Notes: generated by a model not told the origin, from the letters alone. A stretch of 34,156 bases of DNA from an uncultured Helicobacter sp. (GCF_937906905.1 NZ_CALERY010000032.1:1-34156), one strand, 5' to 3'; numbered from the stretch's first letter, positions 6,954 through 16,439 are shown. Numbers and translations: made by a program.

Positions 6954-8377
6954 TGTAGCTTCTCTTTTAAAAGCTCATTGACACGAGCGGGGTTTGCGCC
7001 TTTGCTTGCTTTCATCACCTGCCCTACAAAAAAGCCTAGAAGCTTATCCTTGCCGCTTTTAAATTCTGCGACTTTATCAGGGTTGGCACTTAGCACAGAA
7101 TCTATGGCAGCTAGGATTGCGCCATCGTCATTGACTTGTGCTAATCCCATAGATTCTATGAGAGAATCCACATCGCCGCCGCGTTGCTCCACAAGCACAT
7201 CTAGGATTTCTTTGCCACTTTTTCCGCTGATTTTGCTCTCATCTATGCGTTTAACTAGTGTGGCGAGTGTGGCAGAATCTATCCCGCAAGTTTGCAGGGT
7301 GTTTTCGCCCTTTAGCCGCCCTAGAAGCTCTGTTGTCAGCCAAGTGAGAGAGCCTTTGGCACTTGCACCAAGCTCTAGCATAGATTCAAAGTATTTTGTT
7401 AGCTCTAGGCTAGAAGTCAGCACACCTGCATCATAGGGCTTAATGCCAAAGTTCTTGACATATCTTTGTGCTTTTTCATCGGGCATTTCTGGGATTTGCT
7501 TGCCCTGTGTCATCAACTCTTCATCAATAAACACAGGCAGTAAATCTGGGTCTGGGAAGTAGCGATAATCTGCCGCTTCTTCCTTGCCACGCATTGAGCG
7601 AGTTACGCCTTTTGCGGTGTCAAAAAGGCGAGTTTCTTGCACGACTTGCTCTTCATATTTGCCATCTTCCCACGCTTCAATCTGCCGCTCCACTTCGTAT
7701 TCTATGGCTTTTTGGATAAATTTAAAGGAGTTTAGATTTTTAATCTCTACTCTTGTATAAAGCCTAGAATCTCCACTAGGGCGGATAGAGACATTGGCAT
7801 CACAGCGGAAGCTCCCTTCTTGCATATTGGCATCACTAATGCCTAAAAATCGCACGATGGAATGCAGTTTCTTAAGATAAGCAATGGCTTCATCACTACT
7901 TCGCATATCCGGCTCACTTACAATTTCTAAAAGCGGCGTGCAAGCGCGGTTTAAATCCACTTTTGAATACTCGCTTTCGTGGATATTTTTGCCCGCATCT
8001 TCTTCTAGGTGAGCGCGAGTAACGCCGATAGTCTTTTGCTCCCCATTTACTTCAATCTCAATCTCCCCACGCCCTATAATTGGGATCTCAAATTGGCTGA
8101 TTTGATAGGCTTTGGGCAAATCGGGGTAGAAGTAGTTTTTACGCGCAAATATGGAGTTTTGGTTGATTGTGGCATTGATTGCTGTGCCAAAGCTAATCGC
8201 CTTTTTGACCGCTTCGCGATTTAGCACAGGCAATGCACCGGGCAGTCCCAAGCAAGTGGGGCAGACATTTTTGTTTGGCTCTTGCCCAAAGCTTGTGGCA
8301 CAGGAGCAGAAAATCTTTGTGGCGGTGTTTAGCTGGACATGGACTTCAAGCCCGATAATTGTTTCGTAAGCTGACAT
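6950..8377 (-). CDS. gatB: Aspartyl/glutamyl-tRNA(Asn/Gln) amidotransferase subunit B
   Basis: 475 residues, the normal length for GatB. It is the kinase/transamidase subunit of GatCAB, which converts Glu-tRNA(Gln) and Asp-tRNA(Asn) to the amidated forms in organisms lacking GlnRS or AsnRS. Family signatures include GLEVHVQLNT at 9-18, the Cys pairs in CSCATSFG and NVCPTCLG, DANVSIRPSG, and EIKNLNSFKFIQKAI, followed by the C-terminal helical tRNA-binding YqeY-like tail (AKGANPARVNELL). The start at 8377 follows AAGGAG. It is nine bases downstream of the M16-protein gene and the last intact gene of the bamA-mqnC-M16-gatB run, an order I recall from H. pylori (HP0655-HP0658). Confidence 0.98.
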   Translation of the reverse strand: MSAYETIIGLEVHVQLNTATKIFCSCATSFGQEPNKNVCPTCLGLPGALPVLNREAVKKAISFGTAINATINQNSIFARKNYFYPDLPKAYQISQFEIPIIGRGEIEIEVNGEQKTIGVTRAHLEEDAGKNIHESEYSKVDLNRACTPLLEIVSEPDMRSSDEAIAYLKKLHSIVRFLGISDANMQEGSFRCDANVSIRPSGDSRLYTRVEIKNLNSFKFIQKAIEYEVERQIEAWEDGKYEEQVVQETRLFDTAKGVTRSMRGKEEAADYRYFPDPDLLPVFIDEELMTQGKQIPEMPDEKAQRYVKNFGIKPYDAGVLTSSLELTKYFESMLELGASAKGSLTWLTTELLGRLKGENTLQTCGIDSATLATLVKRIDESKISGKSGKEILDVLVEQRGGDVDSLIESMGLAQVNDDGAILAAIDSVLSANPDKVAEFKSGKDKLLGFFVGQVMKASKGANPARVNELLKEKLQ

Positions 8378-8386
8378 CGATACTCC

Positions 8387-9727
8387 TTATTTTTTGCTCT
8401 GGTTTTTTGTCTTTGGGCTAGATTCTGGCGCAGTGATAATCCCAAAGCTAAGCTTCTCTATCTCACTATGGGCTTTGATGTAAGCATTAAGCGTGGCGAG
8501 ATCGAGCGTGCGGATTTGATCAAGCTCCTTTTGGCTAAACCCTACCCCAAGCCCCACATAATAGTCGCTAAAAGCGCGTGTAAGCCGCTGTGAAAGCGTC
8601 TCGCTCCCTAGTGGCTCGCTCCCTAGGAGAAACTTTTTTGCCGCGTCAAGCTCGGCTTGTGTCGCGCCGTTTTTGACAAACCCTACAATCGTTTGCTTGA
8701 CTACTGCTATGGCTTCATCTTGGGATTCTAGCTTGGTTTGGAGATAGCCGCTTGTGTAGGAAGTATATGTGCTTGGATAAAAGCGGATATACGCCCCATA
8801 GGCAAGCCCACGCTTCACGCGCACTTCTTCCAAGATCCTTGAGCCAAAGCCCCCAGATCCTAGGATAAATGCAGCCACCCTAGCCAGATAGCGCTCTTTG
8901 GCAAGATCGCCCACATACAATGGCGAGCCGAAGTAAATATATGCTTGCTGGGTAGGAGCATAGTCGCTTTTACTCTCTGGATTCTCGCGCACTTGAAATG
9001 TGGGCTTCTCATAGGGCTGCCCTTGCGGAAGATGGGAGAGCATAGAATCTAGCGCACGCGTGATCTCCTCTAGCTCCACATCGCCACCGATGATAATGAT
9101 AAGCCGCTTAAGCTGGAGGGCATCAGCATAAGCTTGCTTGATATCCTTTAGGCTAAGGCGCTCGATGTCTTCCTTGCTCCCGAGCTTGCTTTGTGCTAGT
9201 GGCGTGCCAGCAAACAGCACAGAATCTAGCAGCTCTTCAGCACGATAATCATAGTCATTTTGGTTTGCGAGGATTCTAGCGATTATGGCAGTTTTAGCCT
9301 TTTTGAGCTCGGCGGCAGTGAAATTTGGGTCTTTGACAAGCTCGCCCAACAACACCAATGCAGAATCCCTCGCCTCACTTAAAAAATCCAAGCCAAAGCT
9401 AAGGGTCTGTAAGCCACTTGATACATCAAGCGAGATCGCCTCGCGCTCCAATGCCTCGGCAAAGCCAACATTCCCGCGCGATTTACTTCCGCGATTTAAG
9501 AGCTCTTCAAGTAATGCGGATCGACCGATAAGTGCGCCATCTTGCACATTACCAGCACCCTGGAATATCAAGCGAACTTTGCCAGCAGGGATAAGTGCGG
9601 ATCGCTCATAAATGACAGGGATTTCCACGCCCGCAATTTTAGTAGAAATCAGTGTGGTTTCTTTTCCCATAAGCACTCCTATGACAAGAGATAGTAAGAT
9701 GATTGAGATTGAGATTCTCGCACGCAT
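8387..9727 (-). CDS. M16-family (insulinase-like) protein lacking the zinc motif
   Basis: 446-residue M16 peptidase-family protein with an N-terminal signal peptide or anchor (ISIILLSLVIGVLM, residues 6-20), so probably periplasmic. The two repeated M16 half-domains are recognisable (for example RSALLEELLNRGS near 69-82 and GSGGFGSRILEEVRVKRGLAYG in the second). At the place of the catalytic HxxEH the sequence reads ALLEE: both histidines are missing, so the protein should not bind zinc on its own. M16 enzymes often work as an active/inactive pair, and this may be the inactive partner. The ATG at 9727 is preferred over an in-frame TTG at 9730. Its A is shared with the mqnC stop (TGATG), indicating translational coupling. 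H. pylori calls the positional equivalent ymxG (HP0657). Confidence 0.88.
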   Translation of the reverse strand: MRARISISIILLSLVIGVLMGKETTLISTKIAGVEIPVIYERSALIPAGKVRLIFQGAGNVQDGALIGRSALLEELLNRGSKSRGNVGFAEALEREAISLDVSSGLQTLSFGLDFLSEARDSALVLLGELVKDPNFTAAELKKAKTAIIARILANQNDYDYRAEELLDSVLFAGTPLAQSKLGSKEDIERLSLKDIKQAYADALQLKRLIIIIGGDVELEEITRALDSMLSHLPQGQPYEKPTFQVRENPESKSDYAPTQQAYIYFGSPLYVGDLAKERYLARVAAFILGSGGFGSRILEEVRVKRGLAYGAYIRFYPSTYTSYTSGYLQTKLESQDEAIAVVKQTIVGFVKNGATQAELDAAKKFLLGSEPLGSETLSQRLTRAFSDYYVGLGVGFSQKELDQIRTLDLATLNAYIKAHSEIEKLSFGIITAPESSPKTKNQSKK

Positions 9728-10776
9728 CAAAACCGCTCCAAAATCTCATACGCTGTGTTGCGTTTAGCCGGTAGCTCGCCTATGTCTTTGATAAGGGCTA
9801 TCATCTGCTCTTGGTTCATCGCATTGCGCGCCCCTGCGGCGGCTACAACATTTTCTTCCATCATCGTGCTACCTAGGTCATTTGCGCCAAAGAGCAGTGC
9901 TAGCTGCCCTATATGGCTGCCTTGCGTTACCCAGCTGCTTTGGATATTGGGGATATTATCTAGGTAGAGCCTAGAGCAAGCAAGCAGGCGCAAGTAGCGA
10001 TTAGAGCTAGCCTTTTTCATATCGGGGAACTCCTGCTGCAAGGGTGTGTTATCTGGCTGAAAGCTCCATAAAATAAAGGCGCGAAATCCCCCTGTCTCAT
10101 CTTGCAGATCGCGCACCCTGTGCCAATGCTCGATAATGTCATCATCATTATCCACACTGCCAAACATCATTGTCGCAGTAGATTTAATGCCTAGCTTATG
10201 GGCTTGTCTATGCACCTCTATCCACTCGCTAGAATCCAACTTTTTAGGCGCGATAATATCACGCACCCTATCGCTTAAAATCTCCGCGCCAGCCCCAGGT
10301 ATTGAGCTTAGTCCAGCGGCTTTAAGGCGTGCTAGCACTTCTGGGATAGAGAGCTTAGAGACTTTGGCGATGTAGTTAATCTCAATGGCAGAAAAGCCGT
10401 GGATAGTGATTTGGGGATATTTCTGCGCGATATGAGAGACAAGCTCTTCATAATAATCAATTTTAAGCTTTGGATGCACGCCCCCTTGGAAGAGGATCTG
10501 CGTGCCACCGATGGCTAGAAGCTCTTCAATCTTTGTATCAATCTCTTCAAAGCTCAAAATATACTGCCCCTCTTCACCAAGCCTACGCTTAAAGGCGCAA
10601 AATTTGCAATCCACCCAGCAGATATTGGTGTAATTGATATTGCGATCGACGATAAATGTCGTGATTTTATTAGGGTGGAACACGGACTTGACTTGGCTTG
10701 CCATTTTGCCTAGCTCACGGAGACTGGCGTGCTGCATAAGATCTTTTATCTCGCTTTGACTATATCGCTTTACCAT
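9727..10776 (-). CDS. mqnC: Cyclic dehypoxanthinyl futalosine synthase (menaquinone biosynthesis)
   Basis: 349-residue radical SAM enzyme of the futalosine pathway. It turns dehypoxanthine futalosine into the cyclic form on the way to menaquinone, the respiratory quinone of Campylobacterota. The cluster-binding CxxxCxxC is CWVDCKFC (Cys53, Cys57, Cys60), and the following FCAFKRRLGEEGQYIL and GGVHPKLKIDYYE fit the MqnC family; MqnE-type enzymes differ here. The start at 10776 follows AAGGAGAG. It lies 67 bases downstream of bamA and overlaps the M16 gene by one base. Confidence 0.95.
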   Translation of the reverse strand: MVKRYSQSEIKDLMQHASLRELGKMASQVKSVFHPNKITTFIVDRNINYTNICWVDCKFCAFKRRLGEEGQYILSFEEIDTKIEELLAIGGTQILFQGGVHPKLKIDYYEELVSHIAQKYPQITIHGFSAIEINYIAKVSKLSIPEVLARLKAAGLSSIPGAGAEILSDRVRDIIAPKKLDSSEWIEVHRQAHKLGIKSTATMMFGSVDNDDDIIEHWHRVRDLQDETGGFRAFILWSFQPDNTPLQQEFPDMKKASSNRYLRLLACSRLYLDNIPNIQSSWVTQGSHIGQLALLFGANDLGSTMMEENVVAAAGARNAMNQEQMIALIKDIGELPAKRNTAYEILERF

Positions 10777-10843
10777 ATTCTCTCCTTAGTATTATGTCGT
10801 TAGATTCTTAGCTTGCCAAACCCCCTATAACTCTCGCTCCTCG

Positions 10844-13342
10844 CTAGAATCTAGTCCCCATAGAAAATTCAAAGCTTGAAGTATAGTCGCCTGGCTTTTG
10901 ATTGAAACGCTTAATGGGGAAAATCAGCACTAGCGGTCCCATGGGCGAGATCCACTCCACTGCCACGCCTACTGATGCGCGCCACTCTAGGGCGTGATTG
11001 CCCGTGCCGATGATCCCATAGTCTTTAAAATCCGCCACACCATTTGTTTGTTTGAAAGTCAAAAATCCATAATCCGCAAAGAGCGCCAAGCGCATTTTCG
11101 CCGCTTCTAAAATCCCATAACTTAGCTCAAGCGAGTTTGCAAACATGCCATCGCCGCCCACCCAGAGCCCATCGGCATTGCGCGGAGTGATAGAGCCAGC
11201 ACGGAATCCGCGAATCGTCGTAACACCCCCCATGTAGAATGTCCCATTAAGCGGCAAAAAGTCCTCTCTATCAAAGCGAAAGAGATAGCCGCCTTGCGCC
11301 TTGTAGCGCGCGATTAAGTCAATCCCAAGAAGCGATCGCAGATGATAATAGAGCCCAAGCTTGGCATAGGCTTTGACATTGCGCACCGTGCCTCCAAGCC
11401 CAGCAAACTGCGCGTAGGCGGAGGCGATTATGCCGTTTTTGGGGAAGTAGTAGTCATCGGTATTGTCATAGTTGATAGTTGGTGTGATTGATGAAGTGAT
11501 GGGCAAGTGGTTGTCTTTATCCCACAAGCCACGCCTAGTTACTTCTACCATACAATCATCTTTATCGCTAGGCTTGCAATCAGGGCGAGCAGGGTCTTTA
11601 ATCTTATCGGTAAAAATCTGATCTTTTGATGAGTAAAATTGCTCATACAAATTGCTTGTAAAATCATAAGTCTTTACAATGTTAATGTCATAGCCCAAGC
11701 TTACACGTAAAGTGGGCGTGAGCAGGCGCCCAGCATTTAGACTAAATCCACCGCTTTGCTCGATGTAGATGTAGTTGATGTAGTAGTTCCCATAGATACT
11801 GCCAGAAGTGGAGAATTTGGAGTCAAAGATTCTGGGGTTTGTGAGCGAGATATTCCCGGAGAATTGGCGACCATTGTATTTGCGTGTCTGCCCGTAGTAG
11901 TTGAAGTTATAGCTCTGTCCTGTCCCCGTGGAGATATTAGCATAAATACTCCCGCTCTGCCCCGTGCCAAAGAGATTGCGCTCTGCCACAGAGCCATTGA
12001 TCATAAGCCCACCATAGCTTCCATAGCCCAGTCCAAACTGCAGCTGCCCTGTGCGCCCCTCGGTTACACTTACAAGCAAGTCCATAGTATCTTCGCTTAC
12101 GCGCTTTTCATCAATTTTGACATTGTCAAAAAAGCCTAAGCGTTGCAGAGCATTTTGGGATTCTGCAATTTTGGTTAAGCTGTATTCATCGCCCGGTGCT
12201 AGCAGAATCTCGCGGCGGATAATCCTATCGCCTGTGCGGGTGTTCCCAGAAATTAGCACATCTCCGATACGCACCTTACTCCCAGAATCTATGTGATAAA
12301 GCACAGTAACTTCGGCATTTGCCTCATCTTTATCCAAATCTGGGCGCACCTGGGCAAAGGCATAGCCTTTATCTGCGATGAGACGCTTTAGTGTTTGTGC
12401 ATCTGCGCGCAAATCTTCAATATTAAATATCTCTTTTTTCTGCACTTTTAGGGCTTTTTGCAAGGTTTCTAGGGAGATGATGTCTGGGTTATTGAGATTT
12501 ATCCGTATATCTTTTACGCGATATTGCACGCCTTCTTTAATCGTGTAGTAGAGCTGGGCAGAGAGATTGTTAAAATTCGCACTTAGAAAAGGTGCAGACA
12601 CGCTTGCGTCCAAAAAACCATTTCGCATATAGACATCTTGGATTCTAAGACTATCATATTCAAGCTCTTGGAGCTTGAGCTTGCCGTCATTGAGCCCCCA
12701 CATCCAGCCCATGAAATCGCGCTGCTTATTGGCGCTTAGGGATTCTAGCTTGGAGACACTAAGCTTCTCTCGCCCATCATAGTGGGCTTTACGGATAAGA
12801 ATATTATCCCCGCGATTGACATTAAAGATGATTGCATACGCATCAGCATTGTCAGTTTTAGTAAGCTCTTCTTGCACGACTGATCCGTAGTAGCCTTGAA
12901 ATTCAAGCATGTTTTTAAGCACTTCTTTGGCACGCTCGATTTTCTGCTCATCAAATGTCTCACCCTTTTTGATTCCCATTTGGGTTATGAGTGTTTGTTT
13001 CTCTTGATCGCTGCCATAGCCCTTGATCTCGACACTCGCCACGCGCGGCTTCTCGGTGAAATAAAACACCAATACCCCATTATCAAAACCCACCACAATG
13101 TCTTTAAAATAGCCTTGATTATAAAATGCGCGCACTGCAGAATCTACCGCACTAGATTCTAGCTCATCGCCGGGCTTTATCTGGGAAATCTCACTAGCAA
13201 GCATGGGGGAGAGAGACTGCAAGCCTTCATATTCAATCGATGTGATTTTCGCACATAGCGCACCTGTCGCTACACTCGCAGTAACAATAGCACAAGCACA
13301 CAGGCGTTTTATGAACTGGTATAACAAAAGCTTCCCTTGCAA
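10844..13342 (-). CDS. bamA: Outer-membrane protein assembly factor BamA
   Basis: 832 residues: an N-terminal signal peptide, a periplasmic run of POTRA repeats over roughly the first 400 residues (IEYEGLQSLS, VEIKGYGSD, VLISGNTRTGDRIIRREI), then a 16-strand Omp85 barrel ending in FSMGTRF. The barrel carries the conserved loop-6 motif TIRGFRAG. BamA inserts beta-barrel proteins into the outer membrane and would serve the two OMPs of this window. There is no ATG at a sensible position. TTG at 13342 (after AAGAGA) or TTG at 13327 (after AAGGGA, five-base spacing) are the candidate starts; both leave an intact signal peptide. The stop codon is embedded in CTAGAATCTAG (plus strand), a copy of the abundant word. 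Confidence 0.96.
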   Translation of the reverse strand: MQGKLLLYQFIKRLCACAIVTASVATGALCAKITSIEYEGLQSLSPMLASEISQIKPGDELESSAVDSAVRAFYNQGYFKDIVVGFDNGVLVFYFTEKPRVASVEIKGYGSDQEKQTLITQMGIKKGETFDEQKIERAKEVLKNMLEFQGYYGSVVQEELTKTDNADAYAIIFNVNRGDNILIRKAHYDGREKLSVSKLESLSANKQRDFMGWMWGLNDGKLKLQELEYDSLRIQDVYMRNGFLDASVSAPFLSANFNNLSAQLYYTIKEGVQYRVKDIRINLNNPDIISLETLQKALKVQKKEIFNIEDLRADAQTLKRLIADKGYAFAQVRPDLDKDEANAEVTVLYHIDSGSKVRIGDVLISGNTRTGDRIIRREILLAPGDEYSLTKIAESQNALQRLGFFDNVKIDEKRVSEDTMDLLVSVTEGRTGQLQFGLGYGSYGGLMINGSVAERNLFGTGQSGSIYANISTGTGQSYNFNYYGQTRKYNGRQFSGNISLTNPRIFDSKFSTSGSIYGNYYINYIYIEQSGGFSLNAGRLLTPTLRVSLGYDINIVKTYDFTSNLYEQFYSSKDQIFTDKIKDPARPDCKPSDKDDCMVEVTRRGLWDKDNHLPITSSITPTINYDNTDDYYFPKNGIIASAYAQFAGLGGTVRNVKAYAKLGLYYHLRSLLGIDLIARYKAQGGYLFRFDREDFLPLNGTFYMGGVTTIRGFRAGSITPRNADGLWVGGDGMFANSLELSYGILEAAKMRLALFADYGFLTFKQTNGVADFKDYGIIGTGNHALEWRASVGVAVEWISPMGPLVLIFPIKRFNQKPGDYTSSFEFSMGTRF

Positions 13343-13371
13343 AAAGTTCTCTTGAGAGTAAATAAGCGCGC

Positions 13372-13377
13372 ATTATA
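13372..13377 (-). promoter_or_regulatory. -10 box TATAAT of the bamA operon
   Basis: The minus strand reads GGCTATAATGCGC about 30 bases before the TTG at 13342, giving a leader of about 23 bases. No other promoter is obvious between queF and bamA. Confidence 0.6.
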
Positions 13378-13475
13378 GCCAAATAAAGGTAGCATTGGCT
13401 TAAATGGCAATTCTAGCATGGAGACACGACATGCGCCAGATACACACAGGGCTGTTTGATTTGGGATACCAAATC

Positions 13476-13492
13476 CTTGCAGAATCTGCAAG
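13476..13492 (-). terminator. Hairpin downstream of queF
   Basis: CTTGCAG, a three-base loop and CTGCAAG form a perfect seven-pair stem starting nine bases after the queF stop codon. The loop and flanks form a copy of AGAATC. No U-run follows on the minus strand, so termination strength is uncertain. Confidence 0.4.
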
Positions 13493-13500
13493 CATGGATT

Positions 13501-14013
13501 CTAGCGGTTTGTAATAATCTCTGGGGAAAGGTCATGTAGCTCCAAGCGCTTACGCGCAAAATCCTCATATACACCCTTACCGAGATTGGCATACGGATCG
13601 ATACTAAGTCCGCCTCGTGGGAGAAATTTTCCCCACACTTCGATGTAGTGCGGCGCTAGGAGCTTATTGAGATCTTTTAGAATCACATTTACACAATCCT
13701 CATGAAATGCGCCGTGATTGCGGAAGCTAAACAAATAGAGCTTGAGCGATTTAGATTCTACGATACGAGAATCTGGGATATAGCTGATGTAGAGCGTAGC
13801 AAAATCTGGCTGACCTGTGATAGGACAGAGCGAAGTGAATTCTGGGCAATTGAATTTCACAAAATACGCCATATCTGGGTGGGGGTTTGGGATAGCCTCC
13901 AGCACCTGTGGCGCATAGGTATGCTCATAGGTCGTGGGCGCACCAAGAGCATGGAGAGTGCTGTGATTAGAGCTGGAGCTGGATTCTGGGGAGTCTTTGA
14001 GGTCTGCTAGCAT
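13501..14013 (-). CDS. queF: NADPH-dependent 7-cyano-7-deazaguanine (preQ0) reductase
   Basis: 170 residues, unimodular QueF of the T-fold family. It reduces the nitrile of preQ0 to the amine of preQ1 in queuosine synthesis. Catalytic residues are visible: the thioimide-forming Cys63 and Asp70 in FTSLCPITGQPD, the NADPH motif ESKSLK at 86-91, and His104-Glu105 in GAFHED. The first 25 residues are a Ser-rich, poorly conserved extension (DSPESSSSSN). The start at 14013 follows AAGGA at seven-base spacing. The gene stands 70 bases from asd; other queuosine genes are not in the window. Confidence 0.97.
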   Translation of the reverse strand: MLADLKDSPESSSSSNHSTLHALGAPTTYEHTYAPQVLEAIPNPHPDMAYFVKFNCPEFTSLCPITGQPDFATLYISYIPDSRIVESKSLKLYLFSFRNHGAFHEDCVNVILKDLNKLLAPHYIEVWGKFLPRGGLSIDPYANLGKGVYEDFARKRLELHDLSPEIITNR

Positions 14014-14083
14014 GCAATATCCTTATAAGTTTGGCTAGATTCTAGGGTAAATTCTTGTAAATTGGCACGCAGATTCTCGCTTC

Positions 14084-15115
14084 TTACGATTTAGCGCTAT
14101 CAATGTCTGCCCACTTTTGCGCGATACGCACGGCATTTGTCGCCGCACCCACACGGATTTGATCCGCCACACACCAAAGATGGAGAATCTTATCATCAAA
14201 ATTATCTTGACGGATTCTGCCCACATAGGTGTGATTAGTATCAGTGGCGATTGAGGGCATAGGGTAGGATTTTTCCTTTGGCTCATCAAGAAGCACAATA
14301 TTTGGCGCAGATTCTAGCACTTCTCGTGCTGCGCTCGCGCTCACACTGCTTTCAAATGCAATTGTGATAGACTCGCTATGGCTGCGAAGCACAGGCACAC
14401 GCACACAAGTAGCACTAATAGGAAAGCTGGCGTGCATGATTTTGTGTGTTTCATTGATCATTTTCATTTCTTCCTTGGTGTAGTCATTATCAAGGAATAC
14501 ATCAATATGCGGGATAACATTAAGCGCCAGGCGGTGGGCAAACACCTCTGGCTCGCAAGATTCTAGCTCAAATGCAAAAAACTTCTGCATCTGCATGATA
14601 AGCTCTTCCATACCACGCTTGCCTGCACCACTTGCGGCTTGATAGGTGCTCACATCTACACGCCTAATCCCAAAAGCTTTATGCAGTGGTGCTAGAACTT
14701 GCACCATTTGGATAGTCGAGCAATTTGGGTTGGCGATAATATTGCGCTTAGCGTGCATAATATCAGCGGGATTGACCTCGGGGACGACAAGAGGGACACC
14801 CTCTTGCATGCGAAAAAAGCTTGTATTATCAATAACAATCGCGCCAGAATCCGCCGCAACCTGCGCGAATCGCTCGCTCACACTCCCACCTGCAGAGAAA
14901 AATACAATATCAATATCATGCTCTTTGAAAACCTCATCGCTTGTAACAAGCACGGGCACTTCCTCCCCTCCTATCTCCACGCATTTGCCAAGACTATTTG
15001 CACTTGCTAGGGGCAAAATGCTTTTTACCGGGAAGCGCTCCTCCTCGAGAATTTTGATAATCTCCTCGCCCACTGCGCCTGTGGCACCGACAATTGCGAT
15101 ATTGTATTGCTTCAT
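14084..15115 (-). CDS. asd: Aspartate-semialdehyde dehydrogenase
   Basis: 343 residues. The enzyme reduces aspartyl phosphate to aspartate semialdehyde with NADPH, the branch point to lysine/diaminopimelate, threonine and methionine. Visible features are the N-terminal NADP loop GATGAVGE at 10-17, the catalytic Cys132 in NPNCSTIQM, and His246 in VLRSHSES, which fits the usual active-site histidine. The start at 15115 follows AAGGAG with good spacing. It is 61 bases downstream of nspC, whose substrate carboxynorspermidine is itself made from aspartate semialdehyde, so the neighbourhood is metabolically coherent. Confidence 0.98.
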   Translation of the reverse strand: MKQYNIAIVGATGAVGEEIIKILEEERFPVKSILPLASANSLGKCVEIGGEEVPVLVTSDEVFKEHDIDIVFFSAGGSVSERFAQVAADSGAIVIDNTSFFRMQEGVPLVVPEVNPADIMHAKRNIIANPNCSTIQMVQVLAPLHKAFGIRRVDVSTYQAASGAGKRGMEELIMQMQKFFAFELESCEPEVFAHRLALNVIPHIDVFLDNDYTKEEMKMINETHKIMHASFPISATCVRVPVLRSHSESITIAFESSVSASAAREVLESAPNIVLLDEPKEKSYPMPSIATDTNHTYVGRIRQDNFDDKILHLWCVADQIRVGAATNAVRIAQKWADIDSAKS

Positions 15116-15176
15116 AGATTCTCCTTATCTTAGGTTTTGGAGTAGATTCTTAGGCGTGTTGTATTTGATACGCAGG

Positions 15177-16439
15177 CTAGTTACGCTCTTTGTAATCTGT
15201 ATAGGAAAACGACTTTAACAGCGTGAATGTGCCATTTTCGATGACCCCCAGGCTAGGGAGTGGCACGCCATTGAAAGTAGTGTTTTTCACAATTGTGTAA
15301 TGCAGCATATCTTCGAATATAATCCTATCACCCACGCACAATGGGCTATCAAAGCTAAAATCCCCGATAATATCCCCTGATAGGCAAGTCGGTCCGCCGA
15401 AGCGATAGCGATATGCGCCTACCTTTTTATTTTTATCCCTTTCATGCCATTCGCCTTTATCTGGCTCAATTTCCCCGCTTGCTTTGCTGATTTTAGCGAG
15501 ACTTGGGCGATATGGCATTTCTAAGCAATCTGGCATATGTGCGCTCGCGCTTGTGTCTAGGATTGCGATTTGTCCATCATTTTCCACGATGTCAATTACT
15601 TCTGCGAGCAAAAATCCACACTGCCAGCCAACCGCCTCTCCTGGCTCAAGAAAAAGCTCGATAGCATCAGCAGTAGAGGCATTGGCGCAATGTGTAGCGC
15701 GAAACTCTTTTAGCAACGAGATAAGATGATCTACATCATAATCCGCGCGCGTAATATGATGTCCGCCGCCAAAATTTATCCACTGCATTTGTGGAATATA
15801 GGCGCCAAAATGCTTTTGTATATGTGTCAGTGTGCGCTCCAATGCGTAAGAATCTTGCTCGCAATGTGTATGAAAATGCAAGCCACTAATACCGCTAAGA
15901 CCATGAGATTCTACACCTTTTTGAAATTGATCAGGCGTAATGCCAAGCCGACTTTTGGGAGCACATGGGTTATAAATGGCTGGGGTAACTTCACTATACA
16001 GCGGATTGACACGCAAGCCCATGGAAATAGGGCTAAGTCCTAGCGCCTTAAGCTGCTTGTTTTTCTCCTCGATTGTGGGCTTGTGGGCTTGAAACTGCGC
16101 AAAAGAGTTAAAAATAATATGCGTGGCAATTGGCAAAAGCGCAGTGATCTCCTCAGGCTTAAAAGCTGGAGAAAATACACATACATCTTTGGCACTCTCG
16201 CGCCCACCGATCTCCTCAAAACCAAGCCGCGCCTCATAGATACCACTTGCTGCACTGCCACTTAAGATTTGCCTGACATTCTGGAATCTACGCCAAAACG
16301 CATAGCCCTTAAGCGCTAGCAAAATTTTCGCACCACTCTCTTGCTGCACACGATTTAAAATAGCCAAATTAGAATCTAGCTTGTGAGACTCCAGGATATA
16401 GCAAGGAGAAGGGAGCGAGAAGTAATCGATAGCACGCAT
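15177..16439 (-). CDS. nspC: Carboxynorspermidine/carboxyspermidine decarboxylase
   Basis: 420-residue PLP-dependent decarboxylase of the alanine-racemase fold (group IV). It makes spermidine or norspermidine by the aspartate-semialdehyde route used by Campylobacterota. The PLP lysine is Lys44 in LALKGYAFW. Other landmarks are GLHFHTHCEQ, WINFGGGHH, FLEPGEAVGW, and the C-terminal FGGPTCLSGD with the active-site cysteine. NspC of other bacteria is usually somewhat shorter (about 365-405), and the extra length is in loops. It starts 11 bases after cheV1 ends, so the two are likely co-transcribed, as the HP0019-HP0020 neighbours are in H. pylori. Confidence 0.96.
   Translation of the reverse strand: MRAIDYFSLPSPCYILESHKLDSNLAILNRVQQESGAKILLALKGYAFWRRFQNVRQILSGSAASGIYEARLGFEEIGGRESAKDVCVFSPAFKPEEITALLPIATHIIFNSFAQFQAHKPTIEEKNKQLKALGLSPISMGLRVNPLYSEVTPAIYNPCAPKSRLGITPDQFQKGVESHGLSGISGLHFHTHCEQDSYALERTLTHIQKHFGAYIPQMQWINFGGGHHITRADYDVDHLISLLKEFRATHCANASTADAIELFLEPGEAVGWQCGFLLAEVIDIVENDGQIAILDTSASAHMPDCLEMPYRPSLAKISKASGEIEPDKGEWHERDKNKKVGAYRYRFGGPTCLSGDIIGDFSFDSPLCVGDRIIFEDMLHYTIVKNTTFNGVPLPSLGVIENGTFTLLKSFSYTDYKERN

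Noticed and set aside
11737..12296. Long frames in other phases within bamA
   Set aside because: They are shadows of the bamA coding sequence, whose frame is continuous and carries POTRA and barrel motifs throughout.
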